Assembly (NCBI GenBank): GCA_020692205.1
Contig: JAIMKV010000004.1
Span: 62,001-126,000, forward strand
Length of the DNA: 64,000 bases
Source of the DNA: Myxosarcina sp. GA_180221_E-2-1-MAG-40_15
GTDB lineage: Bacteria > Cyanobacteriota > Cyanobacteriia > Cyanobacteriales > Xenococcaceae
Reading direction: 5' to 3'
The notes beneath the pieces were generated by a model. It searched no databases and was not told where the DNA came from. It saw only the letters and a list, made by a program, of their open reading frames with translations. Every line of letters starts with the position of its first letter. The first letter of the stretch is position 1. The translations under genes and the position numbers were made by a program. This document shows, piece after piece, positions 55,035 to 63,582 of this stretch.

Positions 55035-55585
55035 CTGCGAAAATTTTTAGGTTGAGTTGCAAGGATTATCTCTAGAGAAATGAGGAGACAGGCAAGAAAA
55101 TTTTAAGATGTTTATGATTTAGTTAAGACTTAAAATTAAATGATTTCAAAAATACGGTACTGGCTCTTTTGAATTCTTATCAATAAGATACTCAAAAATC
55201 TAAATCATGATTAATTAAAAATATGTTGGATTACTAAAAGTATGAATAAACAATACAATAGCATAAAAAACTCACAAAAAAATTTTTTAAAACGTCACCC
55301 TGTTTTTTTTTGTGCAAAATTTTAGCAAAATCTGGTATATTAATTTTTTAGCATACAGTTTTTTCAGGTTTTTCAAGATATAAGCAATGCTTTGAGCCAT
55401 AATTATTTTTGATAAAACCAAGTGATTTTTACTAATATTTAATAGCTTAAATAAAGCTATCAAGTAAGCTTTATTTATTTTGTAGTATGCTGATTAAAAA
55501 TTAATTTATGGCAGCACCTAAAGAACATCTAGCCCGATGCTGCTAAAGGTTTATTGAGCAATATTTTCAGCTTTTAAAAGTAATT
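55035..55585. other. 551-base very AT-rich spacer
   Basis: No gene is seen. Long T- and A-runs, and one terminator-like hairpin (55448-55477). It must carry the promoters of the divergent GT2 and PhyH genes. Confidence 0.5.
55448..55480 (+). terminator. Terminator-like hairpin in the PhyH leader
   Basis: TAAATAAAGCT (55448-55458) pairs with AGCTTTATTTA (55467-55477) around an 8-base loop and runs into TTTTG. No + strand gene precedes it, so it could be an attenuator in the PhyH leader or the end of a short RNA. Confidence 0.45.
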
Positions 55586-56377
55586 ATGAACGAAAAAGAA
55601 ATTAAAACTGCATTTGACAGAGATGGCTTTTTGATATGTAAAGGACTTTTCTCTTCAGAAGAAATGCAGAGCTTACTTCAAGACATTAAAAATTCTCAAA
55701 GAAGATATGGACAAGATGATTTAACCAAGGGGTCGATGACCTTTAAAAGTAGTGTCTTTTATCATAGTCCAACAATTCAGCAATTTGTTAGTCAACAGAA
55801 AATCGTCGATTTGCTCAAAGTGTTGATTGGTCCAGATATTTGGGTGCGTTGGGATCAAGCCGTTGCCAAAGGTCCAAATTCCGATACCTTTCCTTGGCAT
55901 CAAGATAACAACTATAGTAAGTTAAAAGACCCCCACTATCAGTTTTGGGTAGCCTTAACCGAATCGAATGCGAACAATGGTGGTCTACTTCTGCAACCAG
56001 GTTCACATAAGCAGAATTTGCCTTATCGATATGATGGATATGAAGTTGTTTATGATGGAGTACCGTCAAACCCTACCTTAATTACAGCAGAACCTGGTGA
56101 TGTCGTAATTTTTTCGTCGTTTACACTCCATAGTACGACTCCCAATATTACTCAGAATACCAGATGGGCGTATGTGATTGAATATATGTCTCTTGACCAC
56201 TACGATCCTTATGTAGAGCCTCCTTACTTTGTAGTTGCTCGAAATGGTAAATCTAGCCCAGAGTTTGTTCATTCATATCGCGGCAAAAACAATCCAATAT
56301 CTCGTTTGAAATACTATATTTCTGACTTCAAACAACCTCAAAAAATACTGAGTAAATTAGCTCAAAGCAAGAGTTAG
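55586..56377 (+). CDS. PhyH-type Fe(II)/2-oxoglutarate dioxygenase
   Basis: 263 residues of the phytanoyl-CoA dioxygenase family. Iron ligands: His105 and Asp107 in FPWHQDNNY and His182 in FTLHSTTPN, with the 2-oxoglutarate-binding Arg following in NTRWAYVIEY. The N-terminus (FDRDGFLICKGLFSSEEMQS) is typical. Members hydroxylate or otherwise oxidise small molecules, often in natural-product or sugar pathways. It stands before the aminotransferase gene, separated by a palindromic terminator. Confidence 0.88.
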   Translation: MNEKEIKTAFDRDGFLICKGLFSSEEMQSLLQDIKNSQRRYGQDDLTKGSMTFKSSVFYHSPTIQQFVSQQKIVDLLKVLIGPDIWVRWDQAVAKGPNSDTFPWHQDNNYSKLKDPHYQFWVALTESNANNGGLLLQPGSHKQNLPYRYDGYEVVYDGVPSNPTLITAEPGDVVIFSSFTLHSTTPNITQNTRWAYVIEYMSLDHYDPYVEPPYFVVARNGKSSPEFVHSYRGKNNPISRLKYYISDFKQPQKILSKLAQSKS

Positions 56378-56502
56378 ACATCCCTGAGAGTCCAAAATAA
56401 CCGTATCAAGATAGTCAAGTTGATCACCCAATCGCGGATGACCAGCAATACATAATATTTAATTATCTTCGGTTATGACGGATACTATTTTTACCTAAAT
56501 TT

Positions 56503-56540
56503 AATAATAATCTGATTAATCAGATTATTATTTTTTATTA
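56503..56540 (+). terminator. Perfect 30-base palindrome, likely terminator
   Basis: The sequence from 56503 to 56532 is its own reverse complement (core TCTGATTAATCAGA) and is followed by TTTTATTATTTTG. It lies after PhyH and before the DegT gene. Confidence 0.6.
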
Positions 56541-56580
56541 TTTTGAATTTAACCTACGAATAATTCTTTTGAATATTGCT

Positions 56581-57765
56581 ATGCAGACTATTATCCACGA
56601 TCAATTTCCGATTCGTTCTCCAAAAGATTTCTTAGTCTTCGGCTCACCTCCGATTGAAATGGATGAGATTGAAGAAGTTGTTGCTAGTATGACATCTGGT
56701 TGGCTAGGGACAGGGCCGAAAGTAGCAAAATTTGAAGAAGATTTTAAAAGCTATAAAGAAGCAGATTATGCGGTTGCAGTTAATTCTTGTACGGCGGCAA
56801 TACATTTAGGTATTTTAGCGACGGGGATTAAGCCTGGGGATGAGGTCATTACTACTCCCTTGACCTTCTGCGCTACAGTAAATGCCATTATCCACGCTGG
56901 AGCAACTCCTGTATTAGCAGATGTCAACCCAGTGACGATGAACATCGACCCTGAAAGAGTAGCAGCAAAGATAACCGACAAAACAAAAGTTATTCTTCCA
57001 GTTCATTTCGCTGGTCGTCCTTGCGATATGGATGCTCTTTCTGCCTTGGTAGTAGACCACGATCTCAAAATGATTGAAGATTGCGCTCATGCGATTGAGA
57101 CAGAATATAAAGGTCGTAAAGCTGGGACGTTTGGTGACTTTGGCTCTTTTAGTTTTTATGTAACTAAAAATATTACCACTGGGGAAGGGGGAATGATTCT
57201 GGCTCGCCAACAATCTGCGGCGGCTCGGATTAAAACACTAGCACTACATGGAATGAGTAAAGATGCCTGGAAACGTTTTGGTGACGATGGCTATAAACAT
57301 TATTATGTAGAAGAGTGTGGCTACAAATATAACATGATGGATCTCCAAGCTGCGATCGGCATTCATCAGCTAGCGAGAGTAGAAACATATTGGCGTAAAA
57401 GACAAGCAATATGGCAACGATATTTGGAAGCTTTTAGTGATTTACCTATAGGTTTACCTGCCAGCCCTGAAGCAAATACTAGGCATGGTTATCATTTGTT
57501 TACTATTCTGGTGGATGAAGAAAAAGCAGGAATTAGTCGCGACAATTTTCTAAATGCAATGACGGCTCACAATATCGGCGTGGGTGTACATTATTTGAGT
57601 ATTCCCGAACATCCTTATTATCAAAAAACCTTTGGTTGGAAACCAGAAGATTATCCCCAGGCGATGCGGATAGGAAGACAAACGGTCAGTTTGCCATTAT
57701 CGCCAAAGTTAACAGATAAAGATGTTGAAGATGTAATTTTAGCGGTTAAACAAATCTTTAAGTGA
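56581..57765 (+). CDS. DegT/DnrJ/EryC1-type sugar aminotransferase
   Basis: A PLP-dependent aminotransferase that installs an amino group on nucleotide keto-sugars. From the ATG at 56581 it has 394 residues; a TTG at 56569 would add four. Family motifs: FLVFGSPPIEMDEIEEV, TGPKVAKFEEDF, VNSCTAAIHLGILA, EVITTPLTF, IEDCAHAI and the PLP Lys196 in FSFYVTKNITTGEGGM. The C-terminus (GVGVHYLSIPEHPYY) is also standard. It points to an aminodeoxysugar on a surface glycan or metabolite. Confidence 0.93.
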   Translation: MQTIIHDQFPIRSPKDFLVFGSPPIEMDEIEEVVASMTSGWLGTGPKVAKFEEDFKSYKEADYAVAVNSCTAAIHLGILATGIKPGDEVITTPLTFCATVNAIIHAGATPVLADVNPVTMNIDPERVAAKITDKTKVILPVHFAGRPCDMDALSALVVDHDLKMIEDCAHAIETEYKGRKAGTFGDFGSFSFYVTKNITTGEGGMILARQQSAAARIKTLALHGMSKDAWKRFGDDGYKHYYVEECGYKYNMMDLQAAIGIHQLARVETYWRKRQAIWQRYLEAFSDLPIGLPASPEANTRHGYHLFTILVDEEKAGISRDNFLNAMTAHNIGVGVHYLSIPEHPYYQKTFGWKPEDYPQAMRIGRQTVSLPLSPKLTDKDVEDVILAVKQIFK

Positions 57766-57993
57766 ACACAGCACAGATAAAAGCATCTACTTGAAAGGCT
57801 CTATGTCAAAACTTTGAATTATCTTGTAGTGGTATTTAGTTACTAATAAACTTGATTTAAAGTTCCAATAAAGTTCGTAGCCAGTATTGAGCAGTTATTT
57901 TGAAATTTCGGTGAACACTGCCTTAAATCGCACTAACAGACATATAATCAACGGATTAATAGCTTTGATTCCGTCGCGAAAGGCAGAACCGTT

Positions 57994-59223
57994 ATGAAAC
58001 TAGAAAATCTGCGAACTGAGACTAGAGAAAACCGAGTTAGAGTAGTTGTTACCGTAATTTGGGAAAATTGCGATCGCCCTACTCAAGATGTATATTTTGA
58101 AACTACGACTGAATTTAGTCAAGACCTCTACGCTAACCCCAACGCTTTTCTCTTAGCTTGCGCTCTTCCTGCAATGCGCTATGGAGAAACAAGAATTGCG
58201 CTGGATGCTCCTATCTGTCCAGAAATCAGAGATGGCTTGATTAATGCCATGAAATGTTTAATTGCTTGGTATGGGGGCGATCGCCAGATCATTCCTATTG
58301 AAGCTCCAATTCAGTCAGAAGCTTTATTTGCCGAGAAATCCCCCAGAAGTGGTTGTTTATTTTCTGGCGGCATTGATTCTTTAGCAATGTTGCGAGATAA
58401 CCATCTTAATTTTGCTCCTGGACATCCTCGTTACATTCAAGATGGCATCTTAGTTTATGGACTTCTTCAGGGAGAAAATGAGTTCGATCCTCAATTCCAA
58501 AATGTGATCGATGCTGCAAGCAAAATGGCAACCGATGCGGGAATTAATTTAATTCCAGTCAATACTAATGCTTATGCTCATTTAACCGATTTAGACCGCG
58601 ACTTTAGCTTTTGGCGATATGAATATCATGGCTCTCTCTTGTCAGCGATCGCTCATGCTTTGGCACCTCGTTTTACAGTTGCGTCAATCGCTTCTACCTA
58701 CGATCTGGCTCATCTAGAACCTTGGGGTTCTCATCCCTTAATCGATCCTTTGTACAGTAATATTAACTTGCAGATTCGTCACGAAAATGCTGCTCTATCT
58801 CGATTAGAAAAAACTCAATTGGTTGGCGAATGGGATGTAGCGGTACAGCAACTACGAGTTTGTAACCAAAAAGACAGCTATAGCACAGGCAATTATAACT
58901 GCGGTAAATGTGAAAAATGTGTCCGAACTATGACCGCATTGTTATCGCTAAATTTATTAGACCGAGCGACTACTTTTGTCGAAAAAAATGTTACTAAGGA
59001 AATGTTAATCAATACCTGTTACCTGAGTGACTCTTATGAAGTTAATTGTTATCGAGAACTAATTGAACCTCTTGCTAAACTAAGTCGCGATGATCTCATA
59101 GCTGGAATTGAACAAATTATTGCTCGCTATTACGAAAAAGACTTAAAAGGATTAATTAAGCGTTTGGATCGCACTTTATTTAAAGGTAATATTCTCAAAC
59201 TAACTCAAAGTCGTATGCTTTAG
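57994..59223 (+). CDS. QueC-like PP-loop ATPase with a four-cysteine site
   Basis: 409 residues. The N-terminal domain (about 1-110) is not recognised. Residues 123-129, FSGGIDS, are the PP-loop of the N-type ATP pyrophosphatases, which adenylate a carbonyl and transfer nitrogen or sulfur to it. Cys290, Cys303, Cys306 and Cys309 (CGKCEKCVRT) resemble the zinc site of QueC, the preQ0 synthase, but overall length and the N-terminal domain differ and no que genes are nearby. Position between a DegT aminotransferase and an acyltransferase suggests amide, nitrile or thio chemistry on a sugar or metabolite; this is inference. It starts at the ATG at 57994 after GAAAGGCAG. Confidence 0.75.
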   Translation: MKLENLRTETRENRVRVVVTVIWENCDRPTQDVYFETTTEFSQDLYANPNAFLLACALPAMRYGETRIALDAPICPEIRDGLINAMKCLIAWYGGDRQIIPIEAPIQSEALFAEKSPRSGCLFSGGIDSLAMLRDNHLNFAPGHPRYIQDGILVYGLLQGENEFDPQFQNVIDAASKMATDAGINLIPVNTNAYAHLTDLDRDFSFWRYEYHGSLLSAIAHALAPRFTVASIASTYDLAHLEPWGSHPLIDPLYSNINLQIRHENAALSRLEKTQLVGEWDVAVQQLRVCNQKDSYSTGNYNCGKCEKCVRTMTALLSLNLLDRATTFVEKNVTKEMLINTCYLSDSYEVNCYRELIEPLAKLSRDDLIAGIEQIIARYYEKDLKGLIKRLDRTLFKGNILKLTQSRML

Positions 59224-59330
59224 GCTTGCTTTCTATCCGCCAACCAAGCAAATATGTGGATCAATAAAAAAAGAATTAATTATAACTTGGTCAAATTGCA
59301 AGCGATCGCTCATTATTTTATAACCAAAAA

Positions 59331-60092
59331 ATGAATAGTCTCCAAAAAAATCAATCATCGTTGAGTCAATCAGAGTGGAAAACTTCCATCTTGACAACTT
59401 TCTTAGGCTGGATTCCACTATTACCAGGACTAGGATTGAGATATTTGTTTTATCCTTTAATTTTTAAACAAATGGGTAGTTCTGTCCGAATTTATCCTGA
59501 TGTGAAGTTAAAAGATGGTCAAAATATAGCAATCGGATTTGGAGTTGTTCTGCATCGAGGAGTAGAAATTGATATTAATGCAGGTAATGAACTAAAAATT
59601 GGCGATCGCGTTAATCTTAGTCGAGATGTTGGTATTAGTTGTACCGAGCAGAAAAGCAAGATTGAGTTGGATAATGTAGTTAGTTTAGACCGAGGTGTCG
59701 AACTCAGGACTCATGGTGGCGGTCAGACATACATTGGCGATCGCACTTATATTGGTCCTTATACTTGCATTTCAGGATATGGAAAAATCACCATTGGTAA
59801 AGATTGTTTGATCGCCTCTCATTGCTCTATTTATGCCCATAACTATAAATTTTCTGACCCGAACAAAACGATTAAAGAACAAGGTTTTATCAGCAAAGGT
59901 ATTACCATCGAAGATGATTGCTGGCTAGGTAGTGGTGTTAAGGTAGTTGATGGAGTGACTATTGGTCAGGGTAGCGTCATTGGCGCAGGTGCAGTAGTAA
60001 CGAAAAACATACCTCCTTACTCGATTGCCGTGGGTGTACCAGCTAAAGTAGTTTCTACCCGAGTCAATAAGGCAGTGTTGCAACAACTTTGA
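59331..60092 (+). CDS. Left-handed beta-helix (hexapeptide) acyltransferase
   Basis: 253 residues of the WbbJ/NodL-like O- or N-acetyltransferase group. The N-terminal part (about 20-65) has a hydrophobic stretch (ILTTFLGWIPLLPGLGLRYL), followed by hexapeptide repeats (IAIGFGVVLHRGVEIDINAG, IGPYTCISGYGKITIGKDCL) with the HNY loop (YAHNYKF) and the closing coils GSGVKVVDGVTIGQGSVIGA, AVVTKNIPPYSIAVGVPAKV. It most likely acetylates a sugar; last gene of the + strand series. Confidence 0.92.
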   Translation: MNSLQKNQSSLSQSEWKTSILTTFLGWIPLLPGLGLRYLFYPLIFKQMGSSVRIYPDVKLKDGQNIAIGFGVVLHRGVEIDINAGNELKIGDRVNLSRDVGISCTEQKSKIELDNVVSLDRGVELRTHGGGQTYIGDRTYIGPYTCISGYGKITIGKDCLIASHCSIYAHNYKFSDPNKTIKEQGFISKGITIEDDCWLGSGVKVVDGVTIGQGSVIGAGAVVTKNIPPYSIAVGVPAKVVSTRVNKAVLQQL

Positions 60093-60175
60093 ATTATTGT
60101 GTAGATTGTGTAGTAGGATTTGGTTACCAATCAACTGATCTATTTTTTCTCAAACTAGATCAATTCTGACTAAGC

Positions 60176-60508
60176 TTATTCCAACTTTTCTAGGGCATCT
60201 CGCACATCAACCAAATGGTTGTTGAATACCTCTAAAGCAGCATCGAGTATTTTGAAAATAGCAGAGTCGCGAATGGAATAGAACACAAAATTCCCCTGCT
60301 TGCGGCTTGTAACTAAGTTGCGACTCCTTAATACGGCTAACTGCTGAGATATTGACGAAGGTTCTATTTCTAGCCACTCTGCAATATCGTTAACGCTACG
60401 TTCTCCTGTTCGCAGGGCATCTAGAATCTGAATCCGCACTGGATTAGACAAGATTTTGAATAAATCTGCTTTAAAGTGGCTGGGTTTAAAAGGCATTTTA
60501 CTATTCAA
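60176..60508 (-). CDS. ArsR-type HTH regulator without metal-site cysteines
   Basis: 110 residues. The winged HTH has LFKILSNPVRIQILDALRTG, SVNDIAEWLEIEPSSISQQL and LVTSRKQGNFVFYSI, typical of ArsR/SmtB. There is no cysteine at all, so thiol-based metal or redox sensing in the classical alpha-3/alpha-5 sites is ruled out; the effector may be another small molecule. It lies downstream of the ComEC-like gene on the same strand and may control the nearby SulP and carbonic-anhydrase genes. Confidence 0.9.
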   Translation of the reverse strand: MNSKMPFKPSHFKADLFKILSNPVRIQILDALRTGERSVNDIAEWLEIEPSSISQQLAVLRSRNLVTSRKQGNFVFYSIRDSAIFKILDAALEVFNNHLVDVRDALEKLE

Positions 60509-60594
60509 GCATCATCAAAGCTTTTCAGTTAAATTAACATTTGCATGTTCAGTTACACAAGAAACCTGTTTGACTAAACAGAATGAGAAAATCT

Positions 60595-60630
60595 GTTTCA
60601 GGAGTAAAACCTGAAACAATTTCAAATTGT
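60595..60630. promoter_or_regulatory. Two adjoining inverted repeats upstream of the ArsR gene
   Basis: GTTTCAGG (60595-60602) with CCTGAAAC (60610-60617), and the palindrome ACAATTTCAAATTGT (60616-60630), about 90-120 bases before the ArsR start. They are candidates for its operator; the first could instead be a weak terminator of the gene upstream. Confidence 0.4.
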
Positions 60631-60699
60631 TTTCCGAATCTCATCGTTTTCGACCAGTAGAATTTTCTGAAGCATAAATTTTACTGATCAAAAGGCAAG

Positions 60700-61536
60700 T
60701 TAGTATTGATGAGCTTTGCGTTGAGTTTGTACTTGCCTTAGCCGATCCAAGCACTTTGAAATAGTAATAGTTCCATCATCGTGGGTAGTCAATAGTTTTT
60801 TATCGCAAACTCCGTTTGGAGAACCCTTGGAATGATTTTTATATTGATGTAAGATTTTTGGTGAAATTCGCTGCTTCAATTCATTGGAGACGATAATTAG
60901 TTCGGGTCTACAGTAATCAAACACTTCTGGACAATAGCTTTCCTCTCGTCCATGGTTAGCAGCGACAAACATATTGACCTTGCGAAGATGATGGCAAAAA
61001 TCATCATTCTTGAGTAGTGTTCGCCAACCCTCTGTTTCCAGATCGCTGGGGAAAATAATTTTAATATCTTCGTAGGATACAAACGTTACCAGACTAAGAT
61101 TGTGAGCATCTTGAAAGTCTGGATAATTATTCCAGAAAAAGGAGAAATCGATCCCATGAATTTTCATTGTCTGGCTAACTTTGGAACACCGTGAATTTCG
61201 GTCTGTTGTCAGCACATTGCTAAACCTTTGATTTGCCAGATCTAATTCATGAAATTGGTCGGCAGCAAGCGAGGGATTAGCTACTAAGAAATTAACGGCT
61301 AAGCCATCTATTAAAGTTTGTTTGAGAAAATCAGACAGACCTGCTAAATGTTCTTCACCATAAGCTGGAACGATCACACAATCCAGGGAGGTACAGAGTT
61401 CTTGCAACAGGTATTGCGAAGGATTGAATCCACTGCGAACACTGTAACTAAAATCGATCAGAATTGTATGATGATCACCTGTGCTAACAGCAGCACAAAA
61501 CCCACTATCGACGTTGAAAATTTTAATGTCTAGCAT
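60700..61536 (-). CDS. ComEC/Rec2-like MBL-fold protein with altered metal motif
   Basis: 278 residues of the stand-alone ComEC-type metallo-beta-lactamase domain. Landmarks: MLDIKIFNVDSGFCAAVSTG, the loop VIVPAYGEEHLAGLSDFLKQ, SLVTFVSYEDIKIIFPSDLE and VNMFVAANHGREESYCPEVF followed by RPELIIVSN. The usual TH(P/S)DxDH motif reads PAYGEEH, so only the last His and possibly a Glu are kept, and the normal GD of the fourth motif reads SD. Catalysis of the common kind is doubtful. It overlaps the preceding small gene by 14 bases, so the two are translated together. Confidence 0.8.
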   Translation of the reverse strand: MLDIKIFNVDSGFCAAVSTGDHHTILIDFSYSVRSGFNPSQYLLQELCTSLDCVIVPAYGEEHLAGLSDFLKQTLIDGLAVNFLVANPSLAADQFHELDLANQRFSNVLTTDRNSRCSKVSQTMKIHGIDFSFFWNNYPDFQDAHNLSLVTFVSYEDIKIIFPSDLETEGWRTLLKNDDFCHHLRKVNMFVAANHGREESYCPEVFDYCRPELIIVSNELKQRISPKILHQYKNHSKGSPNGVCDKKLLTTHDDGTITISKCLDRLRQVQTQRKAHQY

Positions 61537-61741
61537 TTGTTTCCTCTTCAGTAAATACTACTTCGTAGCACGCATCAGGTCTTGCTCGTTGCAAAAACCG
61601 CAGATGAGCTTCTGCTTCTGCACGAGAAGAAAATTGAGCTAAAACTGTACTTTGAAAATCTAAAAGATAACGAACTACGCTCCAACAGCCCCATGAAGGT
61701 TCGTTGCAATTGAGAAAATATTGGTTAGTGTCGCTACTCAT
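61523..61741 (-). CDS. Small conserved hypothetical protein
   Basis: 72 residues. The sequence (YFLNCNEPSWGCWSVVRYLL, STVLAQFSSRAEAEAHLRFL, ACYEVVFTEE) looks like a small SPOR-like or ferredoxin-like alpha/beta unit; I recall similar short cyanobacterial proteins but no named family. First gene of the minus-strand set 61741 to 60176, overlapping the MBL gene by 14 bases, and divergent from the SulP gene. Confidence 0.7.
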   Translation of the reverse strand: MSSDTNQYFLNCNEPSWGCWSVVRYLLDFQSTVLAQFSSRAEAEAHLRFLQRARPDACYEVVFTEEETNARH

Positions 61742-61891
61742 TAGGGTTGAAACTCCCTTATCGGTTACTGATTGCCACAGCCTAACATAAGTGTTAATCT
61801 ATATGCAAGACTTAGTAGGTTGCTAGATACAAAGATATACAGATAATTTTTAAACCCAGTTATTTGAAGACAAACTGATGTTGGAAAAAAG

Positions 61892-61914
61892 AAGGAGGTT
61901 TCTCAAATCCAGTG
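61892..61914 (+). promoter_or_regulatory. Ribosome-binding site that supports a GTG start for SulP
   Basis: AAGGAGG (61892-61898) lies 13 bases before GTG at 61912. A full-strength site at long spacing; no in-frame ATG is near. Confidence 0.6.
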
Positions 61915-63579
61915 AAAATAGTAAATAATTTCGACCGCGATTTACCAGTTGGGATCAAACATTCTTTTGCTCACTGGCGGGGTGACTTAACGGGGGGATT
62001 AACCGCCGCTGTGGTTGCCTTGCCACTTGCCCTGGCGTTTGCGGTTGCTAGTGGAGTAGAGCCAAAAGCAGGTCTTTATACAGCCATTGTTGCAGGCATA
62101 ATCGCTGCCGTTTTTGGTGGTTCTCCAGTGCAGATTACAGGGCCGACTGGAGCGATGGCCGTCATCCTAGTGGGGATTGTTGGCAAGTACGGAATTGAGA
62201 AGGTATGGATTGCTGGGGTGATGGCAGGCATCATCCAGGTTGCTTTGGGTATTGCTAAACTCGGTCGATTAGTTAAATTTATTCCTTATCCAGTGACCGC
62301 AGGCTTCACTAATGGCATCGCAGTCATTATTTTTTGCGGACAATTAAATAACTTTTTTGGGTTGCAATTACCCCGTAGTGAACATTTTCTACCAGGATTG
62401 TGGCAAACTTTGACCCATTTGGAAGGTTTAAATTGGGCGGCCGTGGGATTGGCAACAGTGGTAATTGTAACCAAGCTCTTTTGGGCGCGCATTACCACTA
62501 CCATACCTGGGTCACTGGTGGGATTGATCCTAGCAACGGCGATCGCCTCTATTTTCCACCTTAACGTTCCAACCATTGGCTCGATTCCCCAGTCTCTGCC
62601 AATTCCCCAGTGGATTCCTCACTGGAATGATTTTGGCTTGATTCAAGAACTGATTAACCCTGCATTAGCACTGGCCGCATTGGGCAGCATCGAATCATTG
62701 CTTTCGGCGGTAGTGGCAGATGGCATGACTGTAAGCGAAAAACACAACAGCGATCGCGAGTTGATTGGTCAAGGCTTGGCAAATATAATTGTTCCCTTTT
62801 TTGGCGGTATTCCAGCAACGGGGGCAATCGCTCGTACCGCGGTCAATGTGCGCTCAGGGGGTAAAACCAGGCTATCTGGAGTGATTCATGGAATTGCTCT
62901 GGCGATGATTGTTCTCACCCTAGCTCCGTTAGCGTCTCAAGTACCTCTAGCGGCACTGGCAGGCATTCTGATGGTGACAAGTGTGCGCATGATTGAGTGG
63001 GAAGCGATCGGTTTGTTAGTGCGGGCAACCTATTCTGACTTTGGGGTGATGATTCTCACCTGGACAGTGACTATTTTCTTTGACTTAGTACTGGCAGTGG
63101 AAGTAGGACTGATCGCAGCAGGGGCATTGTTCATCAAACGGATGAGTGACCTCAATTTAGCCAGAATTCCTGAAACAGAAGCATTTCCACCAGGAATACC
63201 CCTAGAACTAAGTAAACAAATTGCGGTTTACCGTGTGGACGGCCCAGTGTTTTTTGGGGCAGCCGAGCGATTCGTCACTTTTCTGCGAGATGAGCCTGAA
63301 GTTAAATATCTAGTCTTACGGATGCGGTTTGTACCTAACATAGATACAACTGGACTGGTTGCTCTAGAAGACATTTATCGTGATTTAAAGCGGCATGATT
63401 GTCGCCTCTTTTTAACTGGTTTGCAACCTGAAGTACAAGCCTTGTTAGCACGTAGTGGATTGCTTGACAAAATTGGACCAGAAAACTGCTTTGAGACAAC
63501 GGATGCAGCTATTTGTGCCTTGACTGAGACAGAAATCAGTTGTCCGCTCCCCGCTATCTCGGTTAGCACCACAGACTAA
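61912..63579 (+). CDS. SulP-family anion transporter (BicA-like) with STAS domain
   Basis: 555 residues from a GTG. The SLC26/SulP membrane domain has the family pieces DLTGGLTAAVVALPLALAFA, VQITGPTGAMAVILVG, LVKFIPYPVTAGFTNGIAVI, GSIESLLSAVVADGMTVSEK and NIIVPFFGGIPATGAIARTA. The C-terminal STAS domain (about 435-540) has the switch motif NIDTTGLVALEDI. BicA-type members take up bicarbonate with Na+, others sulfate. The carbonic-anhydrase-like gene three bases downstream favours inorganic carbon, by inference. Confidence 0.93.
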   Translation: MKIVNNFDRDLPVGIKHSFAHWRGDLTGGLTAAVVALPLALAFAVASGVEPKAGLYTAIVAGIIAAVFGGSPVQITGPTGAMAVILVGIVGKYGIEKVWIAGVMAGIIQVALGIAKLGRLVKFIPYPVTAGFTNGIAVIIFCGQLNNFFGLQLPRSEHFLPGLWQTLTHLEGLNWAAVGLATVVIVTKLFWARITTTIPGSLVGLILATAIASIFHLNVPTIGSIPQSLPIPQWIPHWNDFGLIQELINPALALAALGSIESLLSAVVADGMTVSEKHNSDRELIGQGLANIIVPFFGGIPATGAIARTAVNVRSGGKTRLSGVIHGIALAMIVLTLAPLASQVPLAALAGILMVTSVRMIEWEAIGLLVRATYSDFGVMILTWTVTIFFDLVLAVEVGLIAAGALFIKRMSDLNLARIPETEAFPPGIPLELSKQIAVYRVDGPVFFGAAERFVTFLRDEPEVKYLVLRMRFVPNIDTTGLVALEDIYRDLKRHDCRLFLTGLQPEVQALLARSGLLDKIGPENCFETTDAAICALTETEISCPLPAISVSTTD

Positions 63580-63582
63580 AGA

